Part shown: positions 1-10,080 of the stretch, in pieces
How positions within the stretch are numbered: position 1 is the first letter of the stretch
How the letters are laid out: each line of letters begins with the position of its first letter
Origin: Bradyrhizobium sp. CCGUVB4N
GTDB taxonomy: Bacteria > Pseudomonadota > Alphaproteobacteria > Rhizobiales > Xanthobacteraceae
Assembly: GCF_024199945.1 (NCBI RefSeq)
Contig: NZ_JANADP010000001.1
Span: 1,550,001 to 1,614,000, forward strand
DNA: 64,000 bases
Direction: 5' to 3'
The notes under the pieces: model-generated
What the model saw: the letters and a program-made list of their open reading frames with translations, nothing else
Told to the model about the DNA's origin: nothing
Databases searched by the model: none
Position numbers and translations under genes: made by a program

Positions 1-3000
1 TCGCTGCCCGCCGCGGCGCTGCAATTTTATTCGCGCAGCGAGCAAGTGGCGCAGGAAGTGAGCGAGAAAACCAGGAGCTGGCTTGAGAGCAGAAACGGGG
101 AGCCACTGAGTTCGGAACAGCTGTATCGTACCGTGACGGCCGGACACATCGAAGCCCCCGGCGCGATCGCCGTGCCCTCCGATGATGGCCATCTGCACGT
201 GCCTAAGCTCAAGAGCGCTACATTGGCTGGGGCGGCTGGTGTGCTGATCGGCCGCTCGCCATACGACAAGGCAAACCTTCGCCCGTTCACCACCGAGCGC
301 GTAAAGACGGCATCTGAAGGTGACCCCACAGCGGCGTTCCTCGATAAATGCGTGGCGATGCAATACAGCTTCAATGTTGCCGAGAAGTCGGGTGATCAGC
401 TGGCGGCCGACGATCCGACCTTTTTCGCAAAAGGCATTCTGATCGTGGTGCCTGATGAGGCGTGGCCGGCCAACTATCGAGATCGCGGGCTGGTGATGTC
501 GGCTGAGGACGTGAAGTCCCATTCGAACTGGACCGAGCGCAAGGACCGCGTGACGGCGGACACCTCACTCGATTGTGTCGGCATGCTCCAAGCCACCGAG
601 GTCTTCGCTCCCGGGTCCCTGGTTGCCGTCCCGCCCGATGAACAGAAAAAGCTCGACGGCGATTTCGATGGGGACACCGTCATTATTATCGGGGACCGGC
701 CGCAACTTTATGAGCATGTCCGGCAGTTTGATGCCGAGGAGCAGGCTCGCGGAGTCCGCTCACTCAAGCCGCCGAAGTCGCATACCCCCGCGATCGAGAA
801 CGGCAGGTACCAATTCAGTCGTGGCAACCAGATCCTGGCAGCCACCCAGGATACCTTGGAAACTTATAGCACTCTGCAGAGAAACTTTCTGGCTCAATCC
901 GATCAAGCCCGGCGCTGGTTTGCGGAACGGGCCATCTTTGGCATCTACGAGGGCGTTGACCACGAGCTCAGGCAAGAGATCCGAGACTTATTGAATCGGG
1001 AGGAGACGAGCGGGCAGGATATTCAGGCGACGCTGGAAAGGGCGATGCGCGAGATCGACCTCGCAGATCACCCAATCGCTCGCGAGGTCACCGAATTGCT
1101 CGTGGCCGACTTAGAGGCGTGGGCTTCGAGCGCGGATACGCCGGTCCCGGTCGAACAAGAAAGCGCCACCGATCTCGACCCTGGGCTGAGCCAAACGGCT
1201 TGCGAGCTTTTTCCGGACTTGGCGGACGCCTATCGGGCCTCCGCTCACCCGAGAGACCGCGTCGTGGCCTTACTCGATCAATATCCTGCGCGCATCGATC
1301 CACGACCGGATGGTTACGAGCCGGACGACGTCGTACAAAGCGCAATCAACCTTCTCAGCCTCGGTAACAAGGTCGGGACCGACGCCTATAAATCCGATAC
1401 AAGTGCCCGCCTATTCCTTAAAAAAGGCCAGCACCTTCAGCGCCTCCTGCACAAGACGCCGGGCCTGAATGCCGTGCCCTATATCAAAGGCGTAGCTGCC
1501 ACACTCATGCATGGCAGGTTCGATGTCGATACGTCCCTGGACGATCTGAAGGACAACCCGACACTGGCGGCTTCAGTCATGGAAGCCTCAATCAAGCTTG
1601 CTGCCGACAAACACATCCTCCCTAAGAGCTCCGGTCGACAGCTCTCGACGGAGGATTCCGCTATGGCGATGATTTTGACCAGCGCGGAGGCTGCCGACCG
1701 CGCCAGGGCGGAGTCTGCCAGGGCCGTTGAAGAAGAGACCGACATTACCTCGGCGACCCTTCGGGTCGCCGAGATACTCAGGCGGGCGGATATCGAGGTG
1801 AGCATGCCTCGTTTAAATCGCTGCTTGAGATCAAAGGAGTCGATGACAGACCAATTGACCGGAGCGATCATCAAGTCTGACGGCAACGCCCAGCTGATCA
1901 GCAGCGCCGTGCGTCATCTCTTCACGATCCCTGACAAGGATTTCACACGTGGTTTCAAGAAGGCCATATTGGCGTTCGATGAGCGGGGCTACGCCGAGGT
2001 CAGCACCAGGAATTGGTTCAGGATGCGAGATCCAACCTTCGTCGGCGTCACGACTGTGCTGACCACGCCGGACGGCTATCGCTTTGAGATAGAGTTCCAT
2101 ACGCCACAGAGCTTTGAAGCCAAGATTGCCAATCACGATACCTACAAGGAGCGAGGCCGGCTGCGGCTGCGAGCGAGTGGGGATGCTCTGGACGAGGCTA
2201 CGCAACAACTCGCCCAGCGCGCGCGGGAGGTCTGTAAGGGCGTGCCGATCCCGGAGGGCGCCAGAGAGATTTCCCACTGGGGAAACGAACTCGACGCTCG
2301 ATCCGCTGCCAGCGCCGTCTTTGGCCCGCGAGTTGCCGAACGGTCAAGAATGCCCGAGAGGTCACAGATCGCAAAAGAGGTTGTCTCTGTTCTGGGTTCG
2401 CGGCCGGTTGTGCTTGTCGGACTACCGGCCGCCGGAAAGTCCCGCATCGGCCCAGCTCTCGCACGACGACTGGGGCTCGCCTTCGTCGACACGGACAAGA
2501 AAATTGAAAGGGAGACCGGTATGGCGATTACGCAAATTTTTGCCGCCAAAGACAAAGGCAAGCAGTGGTTCAGGAACCGCGAGGCGAGCTTGATCGCGCA
2601 GTTGGTCGAGAAAGGGAACTTGATCCTTGCAACCGGCGGTGGCTCGTTCGAGCACGAGGAAACGCGGCGCCTCATCCTGGATAAAGCGGTCTCGATCTGG
2701 CTCGATACCGACCGCGGCGAGATTTGGAAGCGCCTTGCAAACGACACCAGCCGGCCGTTGTTGCGGACCGACGAGGCGGAGGAGACCTCGGGCGAGGGGA
2801 ATGCGAACGCGGCGGCCATCAAGAAGGAGCTCTTCGAGGAAATCGTCAAGGAGCGAATTCCGCAGTATCGCCAGGCAGATATCACGGTCGTTCCGCCTCA
2901 TAAGAGGAGCGATAACAAGAACGCGGATGCGTGTGTGACGGCGCTGCACGGCCATCTCTGTGGTGGCGCCGGGGAAGAAGCTTCGTTGGCCAGCTCGCTT

Positions 3001-3840
3001 CAGGAGCTTTCCACAGCGTCAAACCCGCCGAGCGCGGAAGCTTCAGTTCGGCTCAAGGCGCAGAGGCAGGGACCCGCCGCACCATCACTTGCGAGCGCTC
3101 CGGGGGCAGACGTCGACCGCAGCCTTGTCGCGGTGGTTGATTTGCCGTCGACACAACAGATCATGCCCGATGATGCTCCTGATCCGCGGGTGTTTCCGCG
3201 CAAGACATCCGATGCTCAGGTCGGTTCTTTGGATCCGACAGCCTCGCTTCACGCCAGCTTGGTACCTGGCGCCACGGAATGGCTGGGCGACGAGCATATC
3301 GCGGCGGACTACGCGCTCCTTAACGAGCAGCTGCAGAGGGTCAATCCGGCTCTGGTGGCGCAGATGCGGTTCGTTCAGCCGGCCCAAGCCCATCTGCTGC
3401 GATTGACCCAGAGCCCGATCGGCTGGCTGGAAACGTTCCAGCGGATCGTACATGACCGGGATGGTCACGATACCGCGAGGTTCCTGCTCGTGCCCGTGAG
3501 CGATGGTGATGCTGGTGGCGAAGGCTCGCATTGGTCGCTGCTGTTCGTGGATCGCTACGCGCCGGAGGGAGCGCTTGCGTACCACTACGACTCCGCCGGG
3601 GCACACAACACCCCAGTTGCAGAACAACTCGCAGCACGACTCGGCGCCCGTCTGCAGGTCGCTCGAATAACCCGGCAGCAGAACGGTTATGATTGTGGCG
3701 TCTTCGTCGTGGACGCCACGCGGGCGCTGGTTAGACGATTGGCGCAAGGAGAGCGGCCAGGGCGCGAGCCGCTGCACCTTGACCACCTCGTCGCCGATCG
3801 GCCGGCGCTCCAGGACCGACTTGGAGCTGATGCCCGCTGA
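1..3840 (+). CDS. Large multidomain type III effector (3' part): shikimate-kinase-like plus C48 Ulp1-like protease
   Basis: The reading frame is open to base 1, so the N-terminus is missing; a GTG at 46 would give 1264 residues, and the numbers below use it. A shikimate-kinase-like domain covers about 785-960: P-loop GLPAAGKS at 792-799, DTD at 815-817, GGG at 864-866 and Arg903. A C-terminal C48 (Ulp1/SUMO-protease) domain keeps the whole catalytic set: His1162, Asp1182, Gln1211 and Cys1217. Near 204-210 lies DGDFDGD, like the aspartate motif of RNA polymerase barrels. Rhizobial C48 proteins are secreted by type III systems and act in plant cells; combined kinase-like/C48 effectors (Sup3-like, from memory) occur in Bradyrhizobium. 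The effector call is inference because promoter and secretion signal lie outside the window. Confidence 0.8.
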   Translation, partial: SLPAAALQFYSRSEQVAQEVSEKTRSWLESRNGEPLSSEQLYRTVTAGHIEAPGAIAVPSDDGHLHVPKLKSATLAGAAGVLIGRSPYDKANLRPFTTERVKTASEGDPTAAFLDKCVAMQYSFNVAEKSGDQLAADDPTFFAKGILIVVPDEAWPANYRDRGLVMSAEDVKSHSNWTERKDRVTADTSLDCVGMLQATEVFAPGSLVAVPPDEQKKLDGDFDGDTVIIIGDRPQLYEHVRQFDAEEQARGVRSLKPPKSHTPAIENGRYQFSRGNQILAATQDTLETYSTLQRNFLAQSDQARRWFAERAIFGIYEGVDHELRQEIRDLLNREETSGQDIQATLERAMREIDLADHPIAREVTELLVADLEAWASSADTPVPVEQESATDLDPGLSQTACELFPDLADAYRASAHPRDRVVALLDQYPARIDPRPDGYEPDDVVQSAINLLSLGNKVGTDAYKSDTSARLFLKKGQHLQRLLHKTPGLNAVPYIKGVAATLMHGRFDVDTSLDDLKDNPTLAASVMEASIKLAADKHILPKSSGRQLSTEDSAMAMILTSAEAADRARAESARAVEEETDITSATLRVAEILRRADIEVSMPRLNRCLRSKESMTDQLTGAIIKSDGNAQLISSAVRHLFTIPDKDFTRGFKKAILAFDERGYAEVSTRNWFRMRDPTFVGVTTVLTTPDGYRFEIEFHTPQSFEAKIANHDTYKERGRLRLRASGDALDEATQQLAQRAREVCKGVPIPEGAREISHWGNELDARSAASAVFGPRVAERSRMPERSQIAKEVVSVLGSRPVVLVGLPAAGKSRIGPALARRLGLAFVDTDKKIERETGMAITQIFAAKDKGKQWFRNREASLIAQLVEKGNLILATGGGSFEHEETRRLILDKAVSIWLDTDRGEIWKRLANDTSRPLLRTDEAEETSGEGNANAAAIKKELFEEIVKERIPQYRQADITVVPPHKRSDNKNADACVTALHGHLCGGAGEEASLASSLQELSTASNPPSAEASVRLKAQRQGPAAPSLASAPGADVDRSLVAVVDLPSTQQIMPDDAPDPRVFPRKTSDAQVGSLDPTASLHASLVPGATEWLGDEHIAADYALLNEQLQRVNPALVAQMRFVQPAQAHLLRLTQSPIGWLETFQRIVHDRDGHDTARFLLVPVSDGDAGGEGSHWSLLFVDRYAPEGALAYHYDSAGAHNTPVAEQLAARLGARLQVARITRQQNGYDCGVFVVDATRALVRRLAQGERPGREPLHLDHLVADRPALQDRLGADAR

Positions 3841-5965
3841 GGCTGATGAAGTTGGCTCCAACAGCTCTCGCCGACACGAGGATGGCAGGCTCGCCTGAAC
3901 GGGCCGGCGGGTCCTTTGCCTTGCGATTTGAAGATCCGCCGATACGTCGGCCAAGATGCGCCCCCCTTTCCAAGTCGCAGGCAGGCTAGCGAGCAACAAG
4001 TCGATCGGCAGGTCGCCGCAGGAGTGGATCGCCGCCGGCCGTACCGCCGGCGGTCTTTAAGATGCCGTCGGGGTTGCGTCATCGACGGACCTCGCGCTCA
4101 GACGAGTTCGCCGCCGGCTCCAGCACGATCCGGACCCGAAGGGCCGCGTTAGCGCAAAGCGTGGCACGGTTTTCCCCCGCGACAAACGCGAAACGCGTTT
4201 GCACGGAGATTCATGCTAAAATATCAACCTAAGGCGCGATGGCGATTCATCCTGATCTCATCGCGCTTTGGCTTACCTTGCTGGGGGGCGATCAGCTTGA
4301 AAAATTTTGGACGCCGCCCCGCTTTAAGCTTGGGGCGGCAGATTTTGCTTTGGCGCAATCTTGGAGCAGCTCTCCTCGTTGTCGATTGATTCTTCTTGGA
4401 TCAGATCGATTTTGCCAGAGCCGTACATTTGCCGGCCTGACGCGCTCGAGGCGGGTGATCTGCTCCTTTTGTCTGACTGTTGGACCAAGGTGAGATCATC
4501 GCGGCCGAACCGCCGCTGCATCACTCGAACCGCCATGGACCGAATGAGGCAATGAGGCTCGCGGGCCGAACGCGTTCGATCCACACGACATTCTTCGATA
4601 GCGCGCGCGACGGTCACCTCACAATCGCACTACCGACCTAAGGATAGCCGGACAAAGGCGAGCCTTGCAGTCCAATAGGAAAGGGTCTTGGAGGCCAGTC
4701 ATCCTCATCGAGAGTGGCAGATCGTGGCGGTCAACCGAGCGCATTTCTCGTTAGCGTCAAGCATTCGGCCAAGCGTGCAAAGCCAAGAAGAGACGTGGGC
4801 CGCATAGAACCTTTACGGTCAGTGATAGCGTATCCTTGCGCCGGACGAAAGAGAAAGTCAGTAGCTATGAGAACTTTGAAACCGCCCACGCGCTCTCTTC
4901 GACGCGGCGTAATCATATAGGCAAGCGGAAGCGAGATTTCGTCCTGTGCAGGAATGGTGTGTGTTCTATTCTCGGTCTTCCAGAAGAGTTCTCTTAAGTT
5001 CTGAGCATCTCGGAAAAGATCTTCGCTGCCGTGGCCCTGGGACTAGCCTTCGGCAGATTGCGAATATGTAAAACCAGCAGATCTGGAGGTGTTGCTGCCG
5101 TTCAAGATTCGCGTTCACTTGCATCAAGCGCAGCCATTCCACCTAAGTCTTCCTGCAAATCGTCTTTTGCTGACGCCGCATCTTCAGCGAGATCGCCCTG
5201 AGGCGGCTTGCAGTGACAATGCGCTGCCCTCGTACCCGCTCGGCATGCACAATAGCGCCAGACGGGTGTCAACAGATGGGCTCCGGCGGTTCTCCATCAT
5301 CCGATACGTGATGAAGCGCAGCGTCGTCTGCCGAGCATAGAGCGGAACGAAAGAGACGCGGGCCGACAAGTGAAACACTCAGGTCGCCGTAACGTCGCCG
5401 TTCTGGGCACATTCGCGGGGCGGATGTCCGAGTTCGCGCTTGAGACCGTCATCACGCGATATTCCCCGGCTGTCGTGTTTCAGTCGTGTTCGGCTCTCGA
5501 CGCCGATGTCCAGAATCGAACGGTTGAGCACAAGTCTGTGCGGCGCGTGGCGAAGCCGATCGTTTGCGCGCAGCTTCAAGCAAGCCGCGCAGGACTTGTT
5601 TGATGGCACGCCAATTGCTGGACACGAGGAAGGCTGAGCAACATGGTACTCTCACTGTCCGGGATTTCAAATGAGCGTGGTCGACCGGTCCAAATCGATG
5701 CGATGGACGCTGCATCCTTGAGCCCGGTCCCGCTGGAGGTTCGCTGCCGCACGCTGGTGCCGCTGTCATTATCCATGCCGAATTATGGCCAGCGGTGTCG
5801 CGCTGTAGATGGCAACGCAGGATACGATCTGCAAGAAGCGAGGCTATTCTGTGTGCTGGCGCGAATTGCGCCGCGACTTTATCGACACGAAACCGAAGCT
5901 CGCCCCTCTGACGCCCGTGTGTCGTCGCCCCTGCCTTCGTACGATAGCTAAAGGAGAAAAACAAC
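3841..5965. other. Long non-coding stretch, probably decayed
   Basis: About 2.1 kb separate the effector gene from the radical SAM gene. Short open frames exist on both strands, but none has a recognisable domain, a good ribosome site or consistent codon use. There is a GC-rich hairpin near 4313-4339 and a short palindrome AAACGCGTTT near 4190-4200. I see no nod box, tts box or convincing sigma-54 promoter in it. Confidence 0.6.
4313..4339. terminator. GC-rich hairpin, possible terminator
   Basis: GCCGCCCC and GGGGCGGC form a perfect 8-bp stem around an 11-base loop. The run after it on the plus strand (AGATTTTGCTTT) is only moderately T-rich. The same stem sequence recurs at 22483, where it is followed by a good T tract. 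No gene ends directly upstream. Confidence 0.35.
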
Positions 5966-7450
5966 ATGGGTGTGCCAAGCTATTGCGAGGCTCTTGAGTT
6001 CGCGATCGACCGCTCGTACGACATCAACCTCGACATGCTGAGAGCTCGAAAGCTACACCTTGACATCTACAATGATTACCCTGTCGGTACCTATCCGCCT
6101 CTCAAAGCAATGGGTACGCTGAATCCCGAAAGGCTGTTGAGCGAGATTGCCTCGTCGATCGATCTTTATTTTCACATCCCGTTCTGCAATCAGTATTGCA
6201 CCTTTTGTCACTTCGCCAAGGAAATCAATCCACGTCCCGGGCGAGTGGAACGTTACCTGGCGGCTCTCGATAAGGAAATGAGTTGGTCGGACGCACCGCT
6301 CGCCGGTAGATCTATCGAGACAGCGTTCTTCGGCGGCGGCACCTCGTCAATGCTGACAAATCCACAACTCAAAACGCTATTTGACATGATCAAGCAGCGC
6401 TTTGATCTATCGAAGTCCGAAGTCAGCTTCGAATTACATCCCTCTCTTGCAAGGCAGGTGGATGCGGCAGATCGCATATCCACTCTGCTCAGCAATGGCG
6501 TAAACCGCTTCGTGCTGGGCGTTCAAAGTTTTGATCAAAACATCTTGCGTATCTTGAATCGCGGCCACGGTGTGCACGAGGTCAGGCAACTCGTCAAATT
6601 GCTGAACAAGATGGGCGCTCATAATTTGTCCCTGGACCTCATTTATGGGCTGCCGCGGCAAACGCTCCGGAGCTGGTATGATACGCTCATTGGTCTATTG
6701 GATATCGGCGCGGAGACATTCAACATATTCCCATTGTTGTTCAAATCGACGGACCCCATAGCTCGCCATTTGAGCAGAGGGCAATATCAATTCGCCGGGG
6801 CGAAGGAGCGCATCATCATGCATTTCATGGCGGAGCACATCCTCACGAGACTTGGCTATCGCCACGGCCCGATCTTCTACTGGACTAAAAGGTCGCAGCC
6901 GCACGCTGTTCAGCAGACCCGCAAATACGATTCATGGAACGACAATAATCTGATCCCGTTTGGGGTAGGCGGAGTTGGCTACGTCAGTCAGTGCCAGTTC
7001 TACAACGAGGTAGATTTAGATCGCTACTTGCTTAGGGCCGAGCGTGGCGAGAAACCAGTATGGAAGGGCATCGTCCTGTCACAGGACGATCTGATGCGCA
7101 GAACGGTGATGCTGGCGTTGCGAAGTAGCGGAGTGTCGCTCTTTCGTTTCGAGAAGGAATTTGGCGTGTCCTTGGAGGAATACTTTCGCCGCGAGCTCAA
7201 AAAACTAAGGGAAGCGGGGCTCATCAATATCTCAAACGAAGGTGTTTTGACGTTAACCACCGCTGGCATCATCAATTCGAGCGCGGTATCGCTGCAATTC
7301 TTTTCCAATCATGTTCTCGATCGGGCCGCACGCACCGACAGCAGGATCTCAGACAAACGAAGTGATCTTATCGAGAGGCACGACTACTCGCCGGCCGCCC
7401 GATACGGGGCGACCGCCGAAATGCAAGCCGTTTTTAGCCAAGGCCGGTGA
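5966..7450 (+). CDS. HemN/HemW-like radical SAM protein
   Basis: A 494-residue protein. The radical SAM cluster motif CX3CX2C is at Cys74, Cys78 and Cys81 (FCNQYCTFCHF), followed by GGGTSS (SAM binding) and GVQSFD, the usual order in the coproporphyrinogen III dehydrogenase/HemW family. The C-terminus has the helical, winged-helix-like part of that family. Family members either oxidise coproporphyrinogen III without oxygen or deliver heme; many relatives are uncharacterised. Residues after the cluster (HFAKEIN) differ from classic HemN, so the substrate cannot be assigned. The start is fixed by a strong AAAGGAG about 10 bases upstream. It stands alone with no operon partner. Confidence 0.8.
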   Translation: MGVPSYCEALEFAIDRSYDINLDMLRARKLHLDIYNDYPVGTYPPLKAMGTLNPERLLSEIASSIDLYFHIPFCNQYCTFCHFAKEINPRPGRVERYLAALDKEMSWSDAPLAGRSIETAFFGGGTSSMLTNPQLKTLFDMIKQRFDLSKSEVSFELHPSLARQVDAADRISTLLSNGVNRFVLGVQSFDQNILRILNRGHGVHEVRQLVKLLNKMGAHNLSLDLIYGLPRQTLRSWYDTLIGLLDIGAETFNIFPLLFKSTDPIARHLSRGQYQFAGAKERIIMHFMAEHILTRLGYRHGPIFYWTKRSQPHAVQQTRKYDSWNDNNLIPFGVGGVGYVSQCQFYNEVDLDRYLLRAERGEKPVWKGIVLSQDDLMRRTVMLALRSSGVSLFRFEKEFGVSLEEYFRRELKKLREAGLINISNEGVLTLTTAGIINSSAVSLQFFSNHVLDRAARTDSRISDKRSDLIERHDYSPAARYGATAEMQAVFSQGR

Positions 7451-7653
7451 GTGCGCGGGCCGTCTTTAGGTGCTTAATAGTGCTGATCTCAGCATTGGCG
7501 AGCCGAGATGCCAATGCAAAGCGGATCGACGCGGCAAAGCCCACGATCGAATAGACTGCGGCATTGCCGGATTGAGCGTCGCGCACGGATCTTTGACGAT
7601 GCCGGTGCAATCGACGACCGCGCCGACCTGGATGTCGAGAGGATCGGAATACG

Positions 7654-7995
7654 GTGCTTGCCTACGGAACACCGAACGGGGTGTATTTTCGCGCGGTTCC
7701 TGTTCCTGTCAGCGTCCCCGCAAAGGGAATACCTGAATATAGCGAGCTTCAAGGCGACGTCGCACGTGTGGATGCGCGAAAATGCGCGATCCTCTCAGAG
7801 GCGGTTGAAAGGGAGCGCGAGCTCACTGGCATACGCATGTCAGGGCCTAACGATCCCTGCTGGTGTGGAAACGGTAAGAAATACAAGAATTGTCATAGGG
7901 GCCTGACGGCGCGGCGGATCATCAAGAGGAGCCGTTCAGGATACGTAAGCAGTCCTTTGCCCTTGCAATCAACTTTTTGGCCAAACGTTCGATGA
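7654..7995 (+). CDS. SEC-C zinc-motif protein, probably a fragment
   Basis: A 113-residue frame contains PNDPCWCGNGKKYKNCH, a textbook SEC-C motif (CXCX8C[H/C]) that binds zinc and is usually found at the end of longer proteins. The region upstream of the motif looks protein-like, but no full domain is seen. The frame runs past the motif and overlaps the 3' end of the opposing hipA by about 74 bases, which suggests that the natural stop has been lost. The start is uncertain. Confidence 0.45.
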   Translation: MLAYGTPNGVYFRAVPVPVSVPAKGIPEYSELQGDVARVDARKCAILSEAVERERELTGIRMSGPNDPCWCGNGKKYKNCHRGLTARRIIKRSRSGYVSSPLPLQSTFWPNVR

Positions 7996-9208
7996 TGGCG
8001 TTCTCAAGCCCTGCAGCTCGTGCCGTTGCGCATACGTCGGGTATGCTGTCGGGAATAAGCTCAGCCATCGAACTCAAGCCGCCGATCACTTTGTCTGGAT
8101 CAAGGCGTGCTTCGCGAGAAAATTGTTGCCAGTCGCGTACGCTGATCTCGTTCAATTTGTATTCGCCGCCGATTTTCATGGCGAGCCTGGTCTTCTTTAG
8201 ATCGATATCGTCATAGGGAAGAATGCTGGCGACATCGTAGAGCGGCGCAAGCCGCACGGTAGGACCGCCGGCCAGAAGTAGTGAATAGTTCTTGGCATGT
8301 GCGTCCGTCCCCGCAATGAGCCAGTTGAAGGCGAGGGCGTCGACAAATGTATCAACGTCGGTAACGCGATCCGTGGAATGTGTACGCAGCAGTTCAATGA
8401 TGTCGCTTGGTGTCGGCCCTCCTTCGCTCTGATATTTTTGTGTCGGCATCGTGCCGCGAGCCTGGCACATGTCTTCCTGATGGACGCGAATAACATCATT
8501 GCCGCTGATCTGTCGGTCGTAACGTGTGATCACAATGGCAATTTCATCCTCAAATCGCATGACTCTGGTTTCGGCAACGGGAAAGCCAAGATCGCGTGCG
8601 AGATTGAGACAGATGTGCTCGTTCTCGGCATGCCCGTCGAAATGGCCGGTCGGAGGTTTCAGAAGGTGCGTTGTGGGAATGCGCCCGGCTGGCAGCCCCC
8701 ACTTGTTGTTTTGCCAGAGCAGCGCTGTTTTCGGTTGAGCACCGGCGAGGCTGAATTGTCCGGTATCGCGCGGCAATCGCCACGCGGCGTGGTCCTCTCG
8801 CAGCGTCTTCAAACGCTTTGCGATTTCTGCTTCATCGAGCCACTCAATCTTGTCGGCATTACCGCTTCGCAACACTTCCAAACGGTCGGGCGTGACAAAC
8901 TGGATAGCGCCAGCGCAATCCTCGCCGACATGCGAGATAAGGGCGAATACGTTGCGGGCCGAGACCTGAAATTTCTTAGCCCAACGCTCTAGGACGTGTT
9001 CGTTATCCGGCAGGAGTCCCCAGAGAAAGGCCTGAATGGCGGAAGGGCCATGTTCCTCGGCCGCAAGTGGCATGGAAAGCGATAGCGGATAGGCCCCCTG
9101 CGCATTACGCCAATCGCTGTTGTAGACAAAAGTCAGCCGGCCGCGAGCATCATTGTGTACGAGGCCGACTTCCTTACCATCCAAGAGAGCAATGAGCTGG
9201 TTCGTCAT
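7922..9208 (-). CDS. hipA: HipA family serine/threonine kinase toxin
   Basis: A 428-residue HipA-type kinase. The N-terminal HipA domain is followed by the kinase fold with SLAGAQPK at 153-160 (nucleotide loop and the serine autophosphorylated in E. coli HipA), the catalytic loop DAHAKN at 302-307 and the metal-binding Asp325 in LYD. E. coli HipA phosphorylates glutamyl-tRNA synthetase and causes growth arrest; the target here is not known. Its ATG overlaps the hipB stop by 4 bases, so the two are translationally coupled. All core motifs are intact, so it is likely active. Confidence 0.92.
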   Translation of the reverse strand: MTNQLIALLDGKEVGLVHNDARGRLTFVYNSDWRNAQGAYPLSLSMPLAAEEHGPSAIQAFLWGLLPDNEHVLERWAKKFQVSARNVFALISHVGEDCAGAIQFVTPDRLEVLRSGNADKIEWLDEAEIAKRLKTLREDHAAWRLPRDTGQFSLAGAQPKTALLWQNNKWGLPAGRIPTTHLLKPPTGHFDGHAENEHICLNLARDLGFPVAETRVMRFEDEIAIVITRYDRQISGNDVIRVHQEDMCQARGTMPTQKYQSEGGPTPSDIIELLRTHSTDRVTDVDTFVDALAFNWLIAGTDAHAKNYSLLLAGGPTVRLAPLYDVASILPYDDIDLKKTRLAMKIGGEYKLNEISVRDWQQFSREARLDPDKVIGGLSSMAELIPDSIPDVCATARAAGLENAIIERLAKKLIARAKDCLRILNGSS

Positions 9209-9495
9209 GTCCTGCTCTTCTTTTTGGCTTTAGCTACAATCGCATTGATATCGACGGCAGGCTTTTCTGCCGTGCGGCTATTGGTGGGCTCGCTGCTTGC
9301 GTCCACGCGAATGTCCAAAGCGTCGAGCGCGCGGAGTACAAGGCCGAGTTCGGCGCGCGGATGGCCCTGCTCGATCTCGATCACCCACTGACGGCTGACG
9401 CCAATGCGCTTAGCGAGACTTGATTGATCAAGTTTCAGCCGCTTGCGTCTATCGCGAATGACGGCTCCAAGATCGGTGGCGGTACGGATAAGCAT
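9205..9495 (-). CDS. hipB: HipB-like XRE antitoxin and repressor
   Basis: A 96-residue protein with a helix-turn-helix at about residues 9-60 (LDQSSLAKRIGVSRQWVIEI) and a basic, flexible tail ending in AKAKKKSRT. HipB proteins bind HipA and repress their own operon. It is the first gene of the operon and overlaps hipA by 4 bases. Four 18-bp operator-like repeats lie immediately upstream. Confidence 0.9.
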   Translation of the reverse strand: MLIRTATDLGAVIRDRRKRLKLDQSSLAKRIGVSRQWVIEIEQGHPRAELGLVLRALDALDIRVDASSEPTNSRTAEKPAVDINAIVAKAKKKSRT

Positions 9496-9507
9496 GGAAA
9501 GTCCAAA

Positions 9508-9604
9508 TGTCAGCGTTCGTTAACATTACCCCATGTCAGCGATCGCTGACAATTAGAAAATGTGATCGCTCGCCGACATTCCCGAAAGTCAGCGATCGCT
9601 GACA
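9508..9604 (-). promoter_or_regulatory. Four-copy operator array upstream of hipBA
   Basis: Four 18-bp sites lie at 9508-9525, 9534-9551, 9561-9578 and 9587-9604, with starts 26, 27 and 26 bases apart. Site 2 is a perfect palindrome, TGTCAGCGATCGCTGACA; site 4 differs only in its first base; sites 1 and 3 are degenerate. The regular spacing of about 2.5 helical turns, just upstream of hipB, fits cooperative HipB autorepression. Confidence 0.85.
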
Positions 9605-10080
9605 TCAAGAGGTTGCCGCGCTGTTCAAGAATTACAAGGAATATCAATCACTTAAGTCAGAAATTCGGCTTGATACAGAAAGTCCTAAGCGTCCGTTGAT
9701 AACGAGTTAGCATGGCGCAATGGGCCTTCGCAGGAGTGCCGATCCTCGTTGCCGTATACGAAGAGATTTGGTTTTGGCCCGTCCATCAAGACTCTCATCC
9801 GAGGATCATAGGTCCCGCCGCCACAGCCCATGGCTATGAGAACGCCTACGCCATCGCACAAGAGAAGGCTGGCAGATTCAACCGTTCCGAATTCGTCGGA
9901 AACGCCCGATTTCCGTAGTGGTGGGGCCACGACAAGGATGCCCCACAATTGCATCGGTACGTAATCAGAGCTTCGTAGTACCCGTGATACCCAAGATAAA
10001 AGACACGCAAACATTGCGTTAGACTTGTCTCACACGCCGTCCATCCAATAAGGTATTTGAAACCGGGAGGAGACGCGACC
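9605..10080. other. Intergenic region between hipBA and the secreted-protein gene
   Basis: About 475 bases with no convincing gene. It presumably carries the promoter of the gene at 10081, but no clear consensus elements were identified. Confidence 0.5.

Noticed and set aside
3085..3999. 304-residue minus-strand frame opposite the C48 domain
   Set aside because: Antisense to a conserved catalytic domain and without recognisable homology.
5855..5875. Possible sigma-54 promoter (TGGCGC...TTGC) upstream of the radical SAM gene
   Set aside because: Spacing between the GG and GC elements is 8 instead of 10 bases.
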